Below, piece after piece: positions 14,688-21,582 of a DNA stretch of 24,255 nt. The DNA comes from Pseudomonadota bacterium (GTDB lineage: Bacteria; Pseudomonadota; Alphaproteobacteria; Rhizobiales; Rhizobiaceae): the NCBI GenBank assembly GCA_023435335.1, contig JAEYRU010000282.1, positions 1 to 24,255 of the forward strand, given 5' to 3'. The translations under genes were made by a program, and so were the position numbers. The notes beneath the pieces are model-generated. The model did not search any database. It was not told where the DNA came from and saw nothing but the letters and a program-made list of their open reading frames with translations. Each line of letters opens with the position of its first letter. Position 1 is the first letter of the stretch.

Positions 14688-15674
14688 TTATTCCGCCGCC
14701 TGTTCGGCGGCCTGCCTGTGTGTGTCGAGTTCTGCCAGATACTTCTCTGCCTCGAGCGCCGCCATGCAGCCCATTCCGGCGGCGGTCACCGCCTGCCGAT
14801 AGATGTCGTCGGTCACGTCGCCGGCGGCGAAGACGCCCGGCACGTCGGTCTTGGTCGAATCGGGCGCCGTCCACAGATAGCCGTTCGGTTTCTGCTTCAG
14901 CTTGCCGGCGAAAAGCTCCACGGCGGGCGCGTGCCCGATGGCCACGAAGACGCCGTCGATCGGCATCTCGGTCGTCTCGCCGGTATGCCGGTTCTTCAGC
15001 CTGATTCCGTTGACTGAGGCGGGCAGAGGCGGCTTGCCCTCACTGCCCACGATCTCGTCCACGACCGTGTCCCACAGGACCGTGACATTCTCCTTGGCGA
15101 AGAGCCGCTGCTGTAGGATGCGCTCGGCGCGGAATTCGTCGCGCCGGTGGATGACCGTCACGTGCCGCGCCAGGTTCGACAGGTAGAGCGCTTCCTCCAC
15201 GGCCGAATTGCCGCCGCCGATCACCACAACGTCCTTGCCGCGATAGAAGAAGCCGTCGCAGGTGGCGCAGGCCGACACGCCGAAGCCCTGGAATTTCTGC
15301 TCGGAGGGGATGCCCAGCCACTTGGCCTGCGCGCCGGTAGCGACGATGAGCGCGTCACAGGTATAGACCGTGCCGGAATCGCCCTTCAGCCGGAACGGCC
15401 GCGCGTCGATGTCGGCTTCCACGATGAGGTCATGCACGATCTCGGTGCCGACATGCTCCGCCTGCTTCGCCATCTGTTCCATGAGCCACGGCCCCTGGAT
15501 CGGGTCGGCGAAGCCGGGATAGTTCTCGACGTCGGTGGTGATGGTGAGCTGACCGCCCTGCTGCATGCCGGCAATCAGCACCGGCTTGAGCATGGCGCGC
15601 GCGGCATAGATCGCGGCTGTGTAGCCGGCCGGCCCGGAACCGATGATCAGGACGGGAGCGTGGCGGCTCGTCAT
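14688..15674 (-). CDS. trxB: thioredoxin reductase (NADPH)
   Basis: FAD enzyme that reduces thioredoxin with NADPH in the cytoplasm. 328 residues from ATG 15674: FAD site GSGPAG (12-17), QLTITTDVENYPGF, redox-active disulfide CATC (136-139), NADPH site GGGNSA (153-158) with HRRDEFR (176-182) that fixes the 2'-phosphate, and the C-terminal GVFAAGDV. The bacterial low-molecular-weight type. An ATG three codons earlier (15683) has its GAGAGG directly adjacent; 15674 has it at a normal distance, so I prefer the latter. The C-terminus has an Ala/Gln/Glu tail of about 12 residues. Co-directional with lsrB and divergent from the Lrp gene, an arrangement usual in Rhizobiales. Confidence 0.96.
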   Translation of the reverse strand: MTSRHAPVLIIGSGPAGYTAAIYAARAMLKPVLIAGMQQGGQLTITTDVENYPGFADPIQGPWLMEQMAKQAEHVGTEIVHDLIVEADIDARPFRLKGDSGTVYTCDALIVATGAQAKWLGIPSEQKFQGFGVSACATCDGFFYRGKDVVVIGGGNSAVEEALYLSNLARHVTVIHRRDEFRAERILQQRLFAKENVTVLWDTVVDEIVGSEGKPPLPASVNGIRLKNRHTGETTEMPIDGVFVAIGHAPAVELFAGKLKQKPNGYLWTAPDSTKTDVPGVFAAGDVTDDIYRQAVTAAGMGCMAALEAEKYLAELDTHRQAAEQAAE

Positions 15675-15759
15675 TTCTGGCATACCTCTCGAAGGCCTGG
15701 CCCGCGTAACTTCGCGCGGCGAATGGCGCCGTGCGCGAGCGCCGGCATAATCTTATACG

Positions 15760-15788
15760 ATGTAAGTGCTGCTATGCATATTCTGCAA
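15760..15788 (-). promoter_or_regulatory. candidate promoter of trxB
   Basis: On the minus strand, TTGCAG (15788-15783) and TTACAT (15765-15760) are spaced by 17 bases. The 258-base gap between trxB and the Lrp gene is AT-richer here than elsewhere. The predicted start leaves a leader of about 80 bases. I could not place a convincing plus-strand promoter for the Lrp gene in the same gap. Confidence 0.35.
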
Positions 15789-15932
15789 GGCTTGGCTTGC
15801 CTTTCTCACAGCTATGCCGCCGCGGCAAATTTGCGCCCCGATCCGCCTTTCGAGATCGCTTTTCCAATCGCGGCCGATAGCTTAGGGTCCGGCGCGAAGG
15901 AATCGCGCGGCGCCGCCGCGACCGGAGAGCAT

Positions 15933-16421
15933 ATGAGCCTCAAGGCCGACCTCGACGCGATCGACTGGAAGATCCTGCGCGAATTGCAGGATGACGGCAG
16001 GATGACGAATGTCGAGCTGTCTCGGCGCGTCGGCATCTCTGCACCGCCCTGCCTGCGACGGGTCAAGCGGCTGGAGGAAGCAGGCGTGATCAAGGGCTAC
16101 CGCGCCCTTCTCAACGCGCCGATGCTCGGCATGGATGTCGTCGCGTTCTGCCAGATCGGGCTGCACCACCAGTCCGAGGCCGAATTGAAGGCCTTCGCCG
16201 AAAAAACGCGCAACTGGCCCATTGTGCGGCGCGCATGGATGGTTTCAGGCGATTCGGACTTCCTGCTCCATTGCGTCGCGAGCGACCTCACCACCTTCCA
16301 GTCCTTCGTGATCGAGGAACTGACCTCCGCGCCGAACGTCGATACCGTGCGTACCGCGCTCACCATCCGCCAGGTCAAGGACGAGGGCCTGGTCGCGATC
16401 GGCGACCAGACCGCGCACTAG
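15933..16421 (+). CDS. Lrp/AsnC-family transcriptional regulator
   Basis: A 162-residue feast/famine regulator. AsnC-type helix-turn-helix in the N-terminus (LDAIDWKILRELQDDGR; VELSRRVGISAPPCLRRVKRLEEAGVI, about 8-53) and RAM ligand-binding domain (about 70-150), including VSGDSDFLLHCVASD and APNVDTVRTALTIRQVKDEG. Members bind amino acids as octamers or dimers and control amino-acid metabolism. GGAGAG lies three bases before ATG 15933. The frame is open far upstream (to 15147), but that part is antisense to trxB and shows no family match. Divergent from trxB, convergent with greA with 14 bases between the stops. The specific ligand and targets are unknown. Confidence 0.92.
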   Translation: MSLKADLDAIDWKILRELQDDGRMTNVELSRRVGISAPPCLRRVKRLEEAGVIKGYRALLNAPMLGMDVVAFCQIGLHHQSEAELKAFAEKTRNWPIVRRAWMVSGDSDFLLHCVASDLTTFQSFVIEELTSAPNVDTVRTALTIRQVKDEGLVAIGDQTAH

Positions 16422-16424
16422 AAA

Positions 16425-16444
16425 TTCGTCTGATCTCAGACGAA
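16425..16444. terminator. palindrome at the lrp/greA convergent ends
   Basis: TTCGTCTGA (16425-16433) and TCAGACGAA (16436-16444) form an inverted repeat with a 2-base centre (in practice an 8-pair stem with a 4-base loop). It begins 4 bases after the lrp stop and its right arm encodes the greA stop and last codons. Only a short T stretch (ATTTC) follows on the minus strand, so it is a modest bidirectional terminator. Confidence 0.45.
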
Positions 16445-16909
16445 CTCCACGCGGAGAATCTCGTATCCGCGCGCGCCGCCCGGCGCGTTGACCTCGATGG
16501 CGTCACCAGCCTCCTTCCCGATCAGCGCGCGAGCGATAGGCGACGAGATGGAGATGCGGCCGGATTTCACGTCGGCTTCCGTATCGCCGACGATCTTGTA
16601 GGTCTTCTTTTCCTCGGTGTCCTCGTCGACCAGTACGACGGTGGCGCCGAATTTCACCTTGTCGCCGCTCAGCTTGGAAACGTCGATCACCTCGGCGCGC
16701 GCGATGAAGTCCTCGAGTTCCACGATTCGCCCTTCATTGAGGCTCTGGGCCTCCTTGGCCGCGTGATACTCGGCATTTTCCGACAGGTCGCCGTGCGAGC
16801 GCGCCTCTGAGATGGCCTCGATGATGCGCGGACGCTCCTCCTGCTGGCGCATCCGCAGTTCCTCTTTGAGGGCCTCGAAACCAGCAGCCGTCATGGGAAC
16901 CTTGTTCAT
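16436..16909 (-). CDS. greA: transcription elongation factor GreA
   Basis: Rescues backtracked RNA polymerase by stimulating cleavage of the transcript end. 157 residues, the normal length. N-terminal coiled coil (1-75) with the acidic tip in SHGDLSENAEYHAAKEAQ (D41, E44) and the C-terminal FKBP-like domain (80-157) with VVLVDEDTEEKKTYKIVG, SGRISISSPIARALIGKEAGD and the family ending. ATG 16909 has GGAGAGG at a 9-base distance; an upstream in-frame start at 16981 adds residues without family match. Preceded by a good promoter and a leader hairpin. Confidence 0.95.
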   Translation of the reverse strand: MNKVPMTAAGFEALKEELRMRQQEERPRIIEAISEARSHGDLSENAEYHAAKEAQSLNEGRIVELEDFIARAEVIDVSKLSGDKVKFGATVVLVDEDTEEKKTYKIVGDTEADVKSGRISISSPIARALIGKEAGDAIEVNAPGGARGYEILRVEFV

Positions 16910-16932
16910 AGTGCAGCACCTCTCCATGCATT

Positions 16933-16949
16933 TCCCTCCAGGGGAGGGA
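16933..16949 (-). promoter_or_regulatory. hairpin in the greA leader
   Basis: TCCCTCC (16933-16939) and GGAGGGA (16943-16949) form a 7-pair stem with a 3-base loop about 24 bases before the greA ATG. On the minus strand a T-rich stretch (TTTTCTTTTT) precedes it and no T run follows, so it is not a terminator. Attenuation of greA through its leader is known in E. coli; any parallel here is speculation. Confidence 0.35.
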
Positions 16950-17009
16950 CAAAAAGAAAACGGTCCGCGAGCCGAGGCCAACGGACACGTTCCGACACTC
17001 TCGCGTTGA

Positions 17010-17039
17010 ATATAGCAACTCCATGCCGCATTTCACGAA
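17010..17039 (-). promoter_or_regulatory. promoter of greA
   Basis: On the minus strand a consensus alphaproteobacterial -10 element CTATAT (17015-17010) is preceded at 17-18 bases by TTCGTGA (17039-17033). The predicted start near 17003 gives a leader of about 95 bases carrying the hairpin at 16933-16949. Confidence 0.5.
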
Positions 17040-17081
17040 AAATCTTGGCGCCGGCCCGCTTCCGCACGCGCGCAAACTGAA

Positions 17082-17107
17082 ACGGGCAGGCCGCGCGGCC
17101 TGCCCGT
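17082..17107 (-). terminator. terminator of the TPR protein gene
   Basis: A perfect 26-base palindrome (13-base arms, ACGGGCAGGCCGC and complement) lies 34 bases after the stop of the 17142 gene. On the minus strand the tail reads TTTCAGTTTG, an interrupted T run. With the loop closed by GCGC-type bases, the working stem is about 11 pairs. Confidence 0.7.
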
Positions 17108-17141
17108 CAACGCACCGATCGTGCCCGCCCGCAACTGGAGG

Positions 17142-17663
17142 TCAGATTTCCTTCAGGTAGGCGTCGATGCGCGTCTTCAGTTCGGCGTACTCGTCGCAGG
17201 CTGTGCCGCAACGCGTGACGATTTCGGAAAGCTGGGCCTGCGCCGCCGCGACATCGCCCTTCTGCAGGTAGGCCTCGCCCATATACTCGCGCGCCAGCGT
17301 GAAGTCGGGGTTAACGCGAAGAGCCTCCTCGTAGTAACCGAGGCCGACCTCAATGCGGCCCTGCATGCGATGGGAATAGCCGAGATAGTTGAGCACGCGC
17401 GGATCCCCGCCGCCTGCGATCGACGAGAGCACGACGATCGCCTCGCCGTAGCGTCCGGCTTTCGCCAGCATCCGCCCTTCATAGTAGACCCGGTCGTGAT
17501 CGTTGAGGCTGCTCTTGTCGACGCATTTCTGCGACCCCTCGTCCCACGCTTTCCCGGCGGCGCAATTGGGAGGCGGGCTGTCCGAGGCGGCAAGGGCCCC
17601 ACCGCCGGACAGCGGCAGGGCGAGCGAAAGTGCGATACCGGCCATCAACACCTGACGACGCAT
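17142..17663 (-). CDS. secreted tetratricopeptide-repeat protein
   Basis: A 173-residue exported protein: signal peptide with MRRQ and a Leu/Ala core, cleavage after GGALA (residue 25). The mature part starts with a Cys pair (NCAAGKAW...QKCVD), then two to three TPR units: DRVYYEGRMLAKAGRYGEAI, RVLNYLGYSHRMQGRIEVGL with EEALRVNPDF, and REYMGEAYLQKGDVAAAQ (about 56-150), then a second Cys pair (RCGTACDEY). TPR units bind partner proteins; the partner is unknown. GGAGGA sits 6 bases before the ATG. Its own promoter element TATAAT and terminator indicate a single-gene transcript. Confidence 0.85.
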   Translation of the reverse strand: MRRQVLMAGIALSLALPLSGGGALAASDSPPPNCAAGKAWDEGSQKCVDKSSLNDHDRVYYEGRMLAKAGRYGEAIVVLSSIAGGGDPRVLNYLGYSHRMQGRIEVGLGYYEEALRVNPDFTLAREYMGEAYLQKGDVAAAQAQLSEIVTRCGTACDEYAELKTRIDAYLKEI

Positions 17664-17700
17664 GTATATTCCTCCATCATCGGCCGCCTACCCTTGCGGC

Positions 17701-17706
17701 ATTATA
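17701..17706 (-). promoter_or_regulatory. candidate -10 element of the TPR protein gene
   Basis: A perfect TATAAT on the minus strand lies 38 bases before the ATG at 17663. The -35 position is poor (TACCGC at 17 bases), so the promoter is either weak or helped by an activator. Confidence 0.35.
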
Positions 17707-17841
17707 GGCTGGCCGGTGGGAGCGCGGTATCAAATCGCCGTGACGACCGTCGCTGGCATCATTCTTTGGCGGCCAAAGGGCCTCGTATCCACCGGCACTC
17801 ACTGATACCTGCGGCACATCGCAGACTTCCGGTATCCTTCC

Positions 17842-18732
17842 TTGTCCCGTACCCGCGCCAATCTCATCCTGCTGCTTGCCGGCGCCATGTGGGGCATGGG
17901 TTTCGTCGCGCAGTCGACCGCCATGCAGGCGATCGGCCCCTTTCTCTTCGTCGGCCTGCGCTTTGCCGTCGCCACGCTCGCCATGCTTCCGCTGGCGCTG
18001 ATGGAACAGGCGCGCGCGCCGGCGCAGCTTGCCGCTCGCCACTGGCGCGCTTTCGGCGCCATCGGCCTCATCCTCTTCGGCGGAATGGCGGCGCAGCAGA
18101 TCGGGCTGATGACGACCACCGTTACCAATTCCGGTTTCCTTACGGGCACCTACGTGGTCATGGTGCCTTTCCTGGCTGTGCTGATCTACAGGCAGTGGCC
18201 GCATCCGGCGGTCTGGGGCGGCGCCTTGCTTACGCTGGTCGGCATCTGGCTGCTTTCCGGCGGCGGGCTGACCGCTCTGACGACCGGCGACTGGCTCACT
18301 TTGCTGTGCGCCCTGTTCTGGGCTCTGCAGGTGCTGCTGATCAGCCGCTACGCGGCCGAGACCGGGCGGCCGGTCACGCTGGCGGTCGTCCAGTTCGCCG
18401 TGTGCGGCGCGATCGGCCTCGGAGCCGCCTTTGCTCTCGAACCTATCGCGATTGCTCCGATCGCCGAAGCCCTGCCAGAAATCCTCTATGCCGGCATCTT
18501 TTCGGGAGGCATCGCCTTCACCCTGCAGGTGATCGGCCAGCGCTACACCACCGCCCCGCAGGCGGCGATCTTCCTCTCCACGGAGGCGGTATTCTCCGCC
18601 ATCTTCGGCGCGTTCCTGCTCGGTGAACGGCTGCCGCCGATGGGGTTTGTGGGATGCGCGCTCATCTTTGCCGCTATCCTCGTGGTGGAACTCCTGCCTG
18701 CCATGCGCCAGAGGCGGGGCCTCACGCCCTGA
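17842..18732 (+). CDS. EamA/DMT-family transporter
   Basis: Inner-membrane exporter or permease of the drug/metabolite superfamily, 296 residues with about ten helices in two EamA repeats (about 5-138 and 148-282). Repeat hallmarks: LLAGAMWGMGFVAQ near the N-terminus, LRFAVATLAMLPL, NSGFLTGTYVVMVP, and in the second half LLCALFWALQVLLI and STEAVFSAIFGAFLLGERL. The frame has only TTG 17842 as a usual start after the upstream TGA (17803), and the ribosome-binding site is weak (CCGG). Substrate cannot be told; amino-acid and metabolite exporters are common in the family. Its stop overlaps the convergent DUF486 gene by 11 bases. Confidence 0.88.
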   Translation: MSRTRANLILLLAGAMWGMGFVAQSTAMQAIGPFLFVGLRFAVATLAMLPLALMEQARAPAQLAARHWRAFGAIGLILFGGMAAQQIGLMTTTVTNSGFLTGTYVVMVPFLAVLIYRQWPHPAVWGGALLTLVGIWLLSGGGLTALTTGDWLTLLCALFWALQVLLISRYAAETGRPVTLAVVQFAVCGAIGLGAAFALEPIAIAPIAEALPEILYAGIFSGGIAFTLQVIGQRYTTAPQAAIFLSTEAVFSAIFGAFLLGERLPPMGFVGCALIFAAILVVELLPAMRQRRGLTP

Positions 18733-19072
18733 AGATCAGCGCAGCGCCGGCCGCGATCAGCGCGAAGCCGGCCAGATGGTTCCAGGTGATCGCCTCCTTC
18801 AGGTAGAACACCGAGAAGACGACGAATACGGCGAGCGTGATCACCTCCTGCATCGTCTTCAGTTCCGCCGCCGAATAGACCTGATGCCCCAGCCGATTGG
18901 CGGGAACCGCGAGCCAGTACTCGAAGAAGGCGATGCACCAGCTCAGGAGCACGACCGCATAGAGCGGCGCGGCCTTGAATTTCAGGTGCCCGTACCAGGC
19001 AAAAGTCATGAATACGTTCGACGCGACGAGCAGCAGGATCGGCGCGACTTTCGGCGACAGCAGGAACGACAT
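18722..19072 (-). CDS. DUF486-family small membrane protein (DMT superfamily)
   Basis: A 116-residue protein with four helices (about 8-27, 33-52, 70-88, 95-115), like a single small-multidrug-resistance unit. The segments VASNVFMTFAWYGHLK near the N-terminus, SWCIAFFEYWLAVPANRLGH, SAAELKTMQEVITL and the ending GAALIF are the DUF486 pattern as I know it. Function is not established; it probably works as a dimer. ATG 19072 gives the normal family length. A second in-frame ATG at 19108 has a better site (GGATGAA) and would add 12 residues. Overlaps the end of the EamA gene by 11 bases (18722-18732). Confidence 0.82.
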   Translation of the reverse strand: MSFLLSPKVAPILLLVASNVFMTFAWYGHLKFKAAPLYAVVLLSWCIAFFEYWLAVPANRLGHQVYSAAELKTMQEVITLAVFVVFSVFYLKEAITWNHLAGFALIAAGAALIFRA

Positions 19073-19231
19073 GGGGATTTGGACCGGAAGGAACTTGGAC
19101 CGGGCCATTTCATCCGCGCCGGAACTGCTGTCAACGGGTGTGCGTGCTGCATCTGCCTGGACGCGCGATTGCCCGGAACGATTGACGGCGGCGCAAAAAT
19201 TCGGCGCAATGGCTTCAGGAGGAACGATTTG

Positions 19232-19657
19232 GTGAAGACGCACCGCGATCCCGAATGGGGCCTTACGATCGACCCGGACACGGTCCGCCTCTTCGTGCTG
19301 AAGGCGCGGGCGATCTCCGCCGGCGTGACGGATGATTATGTCGCCGGAAACGACCGCGCGATCGAGCTCGACGACCAGTCGCATGACGGGCATCACCATG
19401 ACGGACTGGCCGAGGAAGAGGCCGAGGACCTGACCGCCGAGGAACTGCGCGAACTCATCGCCGACCTTAACGTGGACGAGACCGCCGAACTCATTGCGCT
19501 GATGTGGCTCGGCCGCGGCGACTACGAGCGCGGCGAATGGGCGGAAGCCGTTGAGGAAGCCCGGCAGCGCGATCGCAAAAAGGCTGCCGGCTACCTCCTC
19601 GGGATGCCGCTGCTGGCCGAGTGGCTGGAAGACGGGCTGGAAGCGCTCGGCGCCTGA
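19232..19657 (+). CDS. DUF3775-type protein, unknown function
   Basis: A 141-residue acidic soluble protein. The N-terminal LTIDPDTVRLFVLKARAIS and the C-terminal ELIALMWLGRGDYERGEWAEAVEEAR, followed by AGYLLGMPLLAEWLEDGL, correspond to what I recall as DUF3775. Between them lies a very acidic stretch with a histidine cluster (SHDGHHHDGL, H51, H54-H56, then EEEAEDLTAEEL), which may bind metal. The strong AGGAGG at 19217-19222 points to GTG 19232 (9 bases) or the TTG just before it at 19229 (6 bases); I chose GTG. The upstream open frame is antisense to the DUF486 gene. No function can be given. Confidence 0.75.
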   Translation: MKTHRDPEWGLTIDPDTVRLFVLKARAISAGVTDDYVAGNDRAIELDDQSHDGHHHDGLAEEEAEDLTAEELRELIADLNVDETAELIALMWLGRGDYERGEWAEAVEEARQRDRKKAAGYLLGMPLLAEWLEDGLEALGA

Positions 19658-19759
19658 CCGCGCTCCCGCCCGCGTTCCCCTTTCTGGCCCCGAGCCCCCG
19701 GCGCTTGCCCGCGGCCGCTGCTGCTCCATCTTCAAGCACATGGGACGTGGCAGACGGCA

Positions 19760-20578
19760 ATGAAATCCAGCGCACCTCCATTGCGCCCACGCATCCTTTC
19801 ATGGGCAGGCAGGGCCCTCGTTGCGCTGGCAGTCCTTGCCGCGCCGGCGCTCGCGCAGCTTCCCGACACCATGGAGGCGCCTCCCTTGCGGCCCGCGGAC
19901 GCGAAGCCGGCGGAGGCCCAGCCGCACGAACCTGAAGTCATTCCCGTGCCCACGCCACGGCCGGAATCCGCGCAGGCGGACCACGAGGCACGCCAGGCGC
20001 CGCCCGCCGGTCAGGCCACGCCAGCCTCCATGCCGGCGGAAGAGCTCGCCTGCCGTGCCCAGTTGCGCGAACTCGGCGTCCGCTTCGAGGAACGGGAACG
20101 GCTGTCCAGCGAGGACGGCTGCCTGATCGCGCATCCGATTGCCGTGACCGCGCTCAGCCGGACCGTCGCAATGGAGCCGGAGGGGGTGCTGAACTGTGCG
20201 ACCGCGCGGGCGGCGGCCAGGTTCGTTGCGGACGTCGTCGCGCCCCGGGCGATGGCGGCCTTCGGCTCGCCGCTATCTGCTGTTCGCCACGGCTCCGCTT
20301 ATGTCTGCCGCACCCGACACAACGGGGGAAAGATATCCGAACACGCATTGGGCAATGCGATCGATCTGTCGGCCTTCGAACTCAAGGACGGCACCCTAAT
20401 CGAGGTGAAGGCCTACGGTCCCGGCGATCTCGGCCGGCGCGATTTCCTGCGCGGGCTGCGCTCGGCCGCCTGCGGCCCGTTCAAGACCGTGCTCGGTCCG
20501 GGAACCGACGGCGACCATGCCGACCATCTCCACTTCGACCTCCAGCAGCGCCGCAGCGGCGGCACCTGGTGCAGATAG
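19760..20578 (+). CDS. exported extensin-like protein (LAS-type metal site)
   Basis: A 272-residue exported protein of the bacterial 'extensin-like C-terminal' family (Pfam Extensin_2 as remembered). Signal peptide to about residue 32 (ALAVLAAPALA|Q), a Pro-rich linker (35-90, APPLRPADAKP, PVPTPRPE), then the domain (about 93-272). Six cysteines (98, 121, 146, 183, 238, 271) suggest three disulfides. Metal ligands of the LAS/M15 peptidase kind can be seen: SEHALGNAID (H195, D202) and DHLH (H256, H258). Such proteins may cut or bind peptidoglycan, but no activity is proven for the family to my knowledge. Only a poor ribosome-binding site (GACGG) precedes ATG 19760. A paralogue lies 87 bases downstream. 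Confidence 0.85.
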   Translation: MKSSAPPLRPRILSWAGRALVALAVLAAPALAQLPDTMEAPPLRPADAKPAEAQPHEPEVIPVPTPRPESAQADHEARQAPPAGQATPASMPAEELACRAQLRELGVRFEERERLSSEDGCLIAHPIAVTALSRTVAMEPEGVLNCATARAAARFVADVVAPRAMAAFGSPLSAVRHGSAYVCRTRHNGGKISEHALGNAIDLSAFELKDGTLIEVKAYGPGDLGRRDFLRGLRSAACGPFKTVLGPGTDGDHADHLHFDLQQRRSGGTWCR

Positions 20579-20664
20579 CCGCCGCAATTCCGCCACACCG
20601 GTGAACCGTCGCGCTGAGGTTTCCTTTACCCATCGGCGCTAGGCTTTATCGCTCCTGAGAGGGA

Positions 20665-21522
20665 ATGGGGACAAGGTTCGTGAGTACCCGTGAGGATGCC
20701 GCCCCGTCGGGCGGATACGCCGCCGCCGGCAGTGCCCGGCTGCGCGCGGTGGCCGGATTGGTGGGCGCAACGCTTGCCCTGACGTCCTGCACGCCGAGCG
20801 GTGTGATGTCGCTCAGCCCGCGGGTCGATGTTGGCACGCAGACCTCGTCGGTGGCAGCAAGCGCCGCGCCCGCCGGCCGAGGCTTGCAGGTGCTGGTGCC
20901 GTCGGATCCCTACATGGCCGGCTATCCCCGCTTCGAGCCGCCGATGTCGCAGCCCTTTTCCGAGCAGCGCGTCATGCCGGCCGACGAGGTCGAATGCCGG
21001 CGCCAGCTGAAGCGCATCGGCGCGGTCTATCGCGACCTCGAACCGATCAATGAAGGCGGGGCCTGCCGCATCGACTGGCCGGTGCAGCTCATGCAGCTTT
21101 CCGGCGGCATCCACATGAAGCCGGCGGCCACCGTCACCTGCCAGATGGCGCTGGCGTTTTCCTCGTGGACCAAGGACGAGCTCGCGCCCAACGCCCGCCT
21201 GCGCTACTTCTCCGGCGTCAACACTATCCATCAGGGATCCAGCTATTCCTGCCGCAATATCCGCGGCACCCGGACGGCCTCCGAGCACTCGAAAGGCAAT
21301 GCCATCGACGTGATGCGCATAGAACTCAACAGCGGGCGTGATATCGACGTGCGCAAGCCCGGCTTCTTCGCCTTCCGCGAGAAGCGGCTGCTGGCGAATG
21401 TGCGCAAGGGCGGCTGCCAGTATTTCAACACGGTGCTCGGCCCGGGTTATGACCGCGACCACGCCGATCACTTCCACTTCGACATCAAGGAACGCCGCAA
21501 CGGCTACGTCGCCTGCCGCTGA
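20665..21522 (+). CDS. extensin-like lipoprotein (paralogue of the previous gene)
   Basis: A 285-residue protein of the same family, but anchored as a lipoprotein: basic N-terminus, hydrophobic core and lipobox ALTSC (Cys 42). The domain (about 106-285) keeps the six cysteines (111, 134, 159, 196, 251, 284) and the same metal motifs, SEHSKGNAID (H208, D215) and DHFH (H269, H271). A Ser/Ala-rich spacer (45-80) replaces the Pro-rich linker. The ATG at 20665 has GAGAGGGA directly adjacent; GTG 20680 (five codons on, after GGGGACAAGG) is an alternative start with a more usual distance and a leader of 36 residues. The two genes probably came from a tandem duplication followed by divergence of the targeting region. 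Confidence 0.85.
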   Translation: MGTRFVSTREDAAPSGGYAAAGSARLRAVAGLVGATLALTSCTPSGVMSLSPRVDVGTQTSSVAASAAPAGRGLQVLVPSDPYMAGYPRFEPPMSQPFSEQRVMPADEVECRRQLKRIGAVYRDLEPINEGGACRIDWPVQLMQLSGGIHMKPAATVTCQMALAFSSWTKDELAPNARLRYFSGVNTIHQGSSYSCRNIRGTRTASEHSKGNAIDVMRIELNSGRDIDVRKPGFFAFREKRLLANVRKGGCQYFNTVLGPGYDRDHADHFHFDIKERRNGYVACR

Positions 21523-21582
21523 CGCCGGCGGGGCCAGATATTTGCCGTCGCGGCACCATGCCGCGAATGCTATTGATTTCCG

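Noticed and set aside
15147..15932. Upstream extension of the Lrp gene by 262 codons
   Set aside because: Runs antisense through trxB and is followed by the true ATG at 15933 with a GGAGAG site; no Lrp member has such an extension.
20626..21477. A 283-codon minus-strand frame opposite the extensin-like lipoprotein
   Set aside because: Shadow frame: no start site, Arg/His/Gly-rich, while the plus strand has the cysteine and metal motifs.
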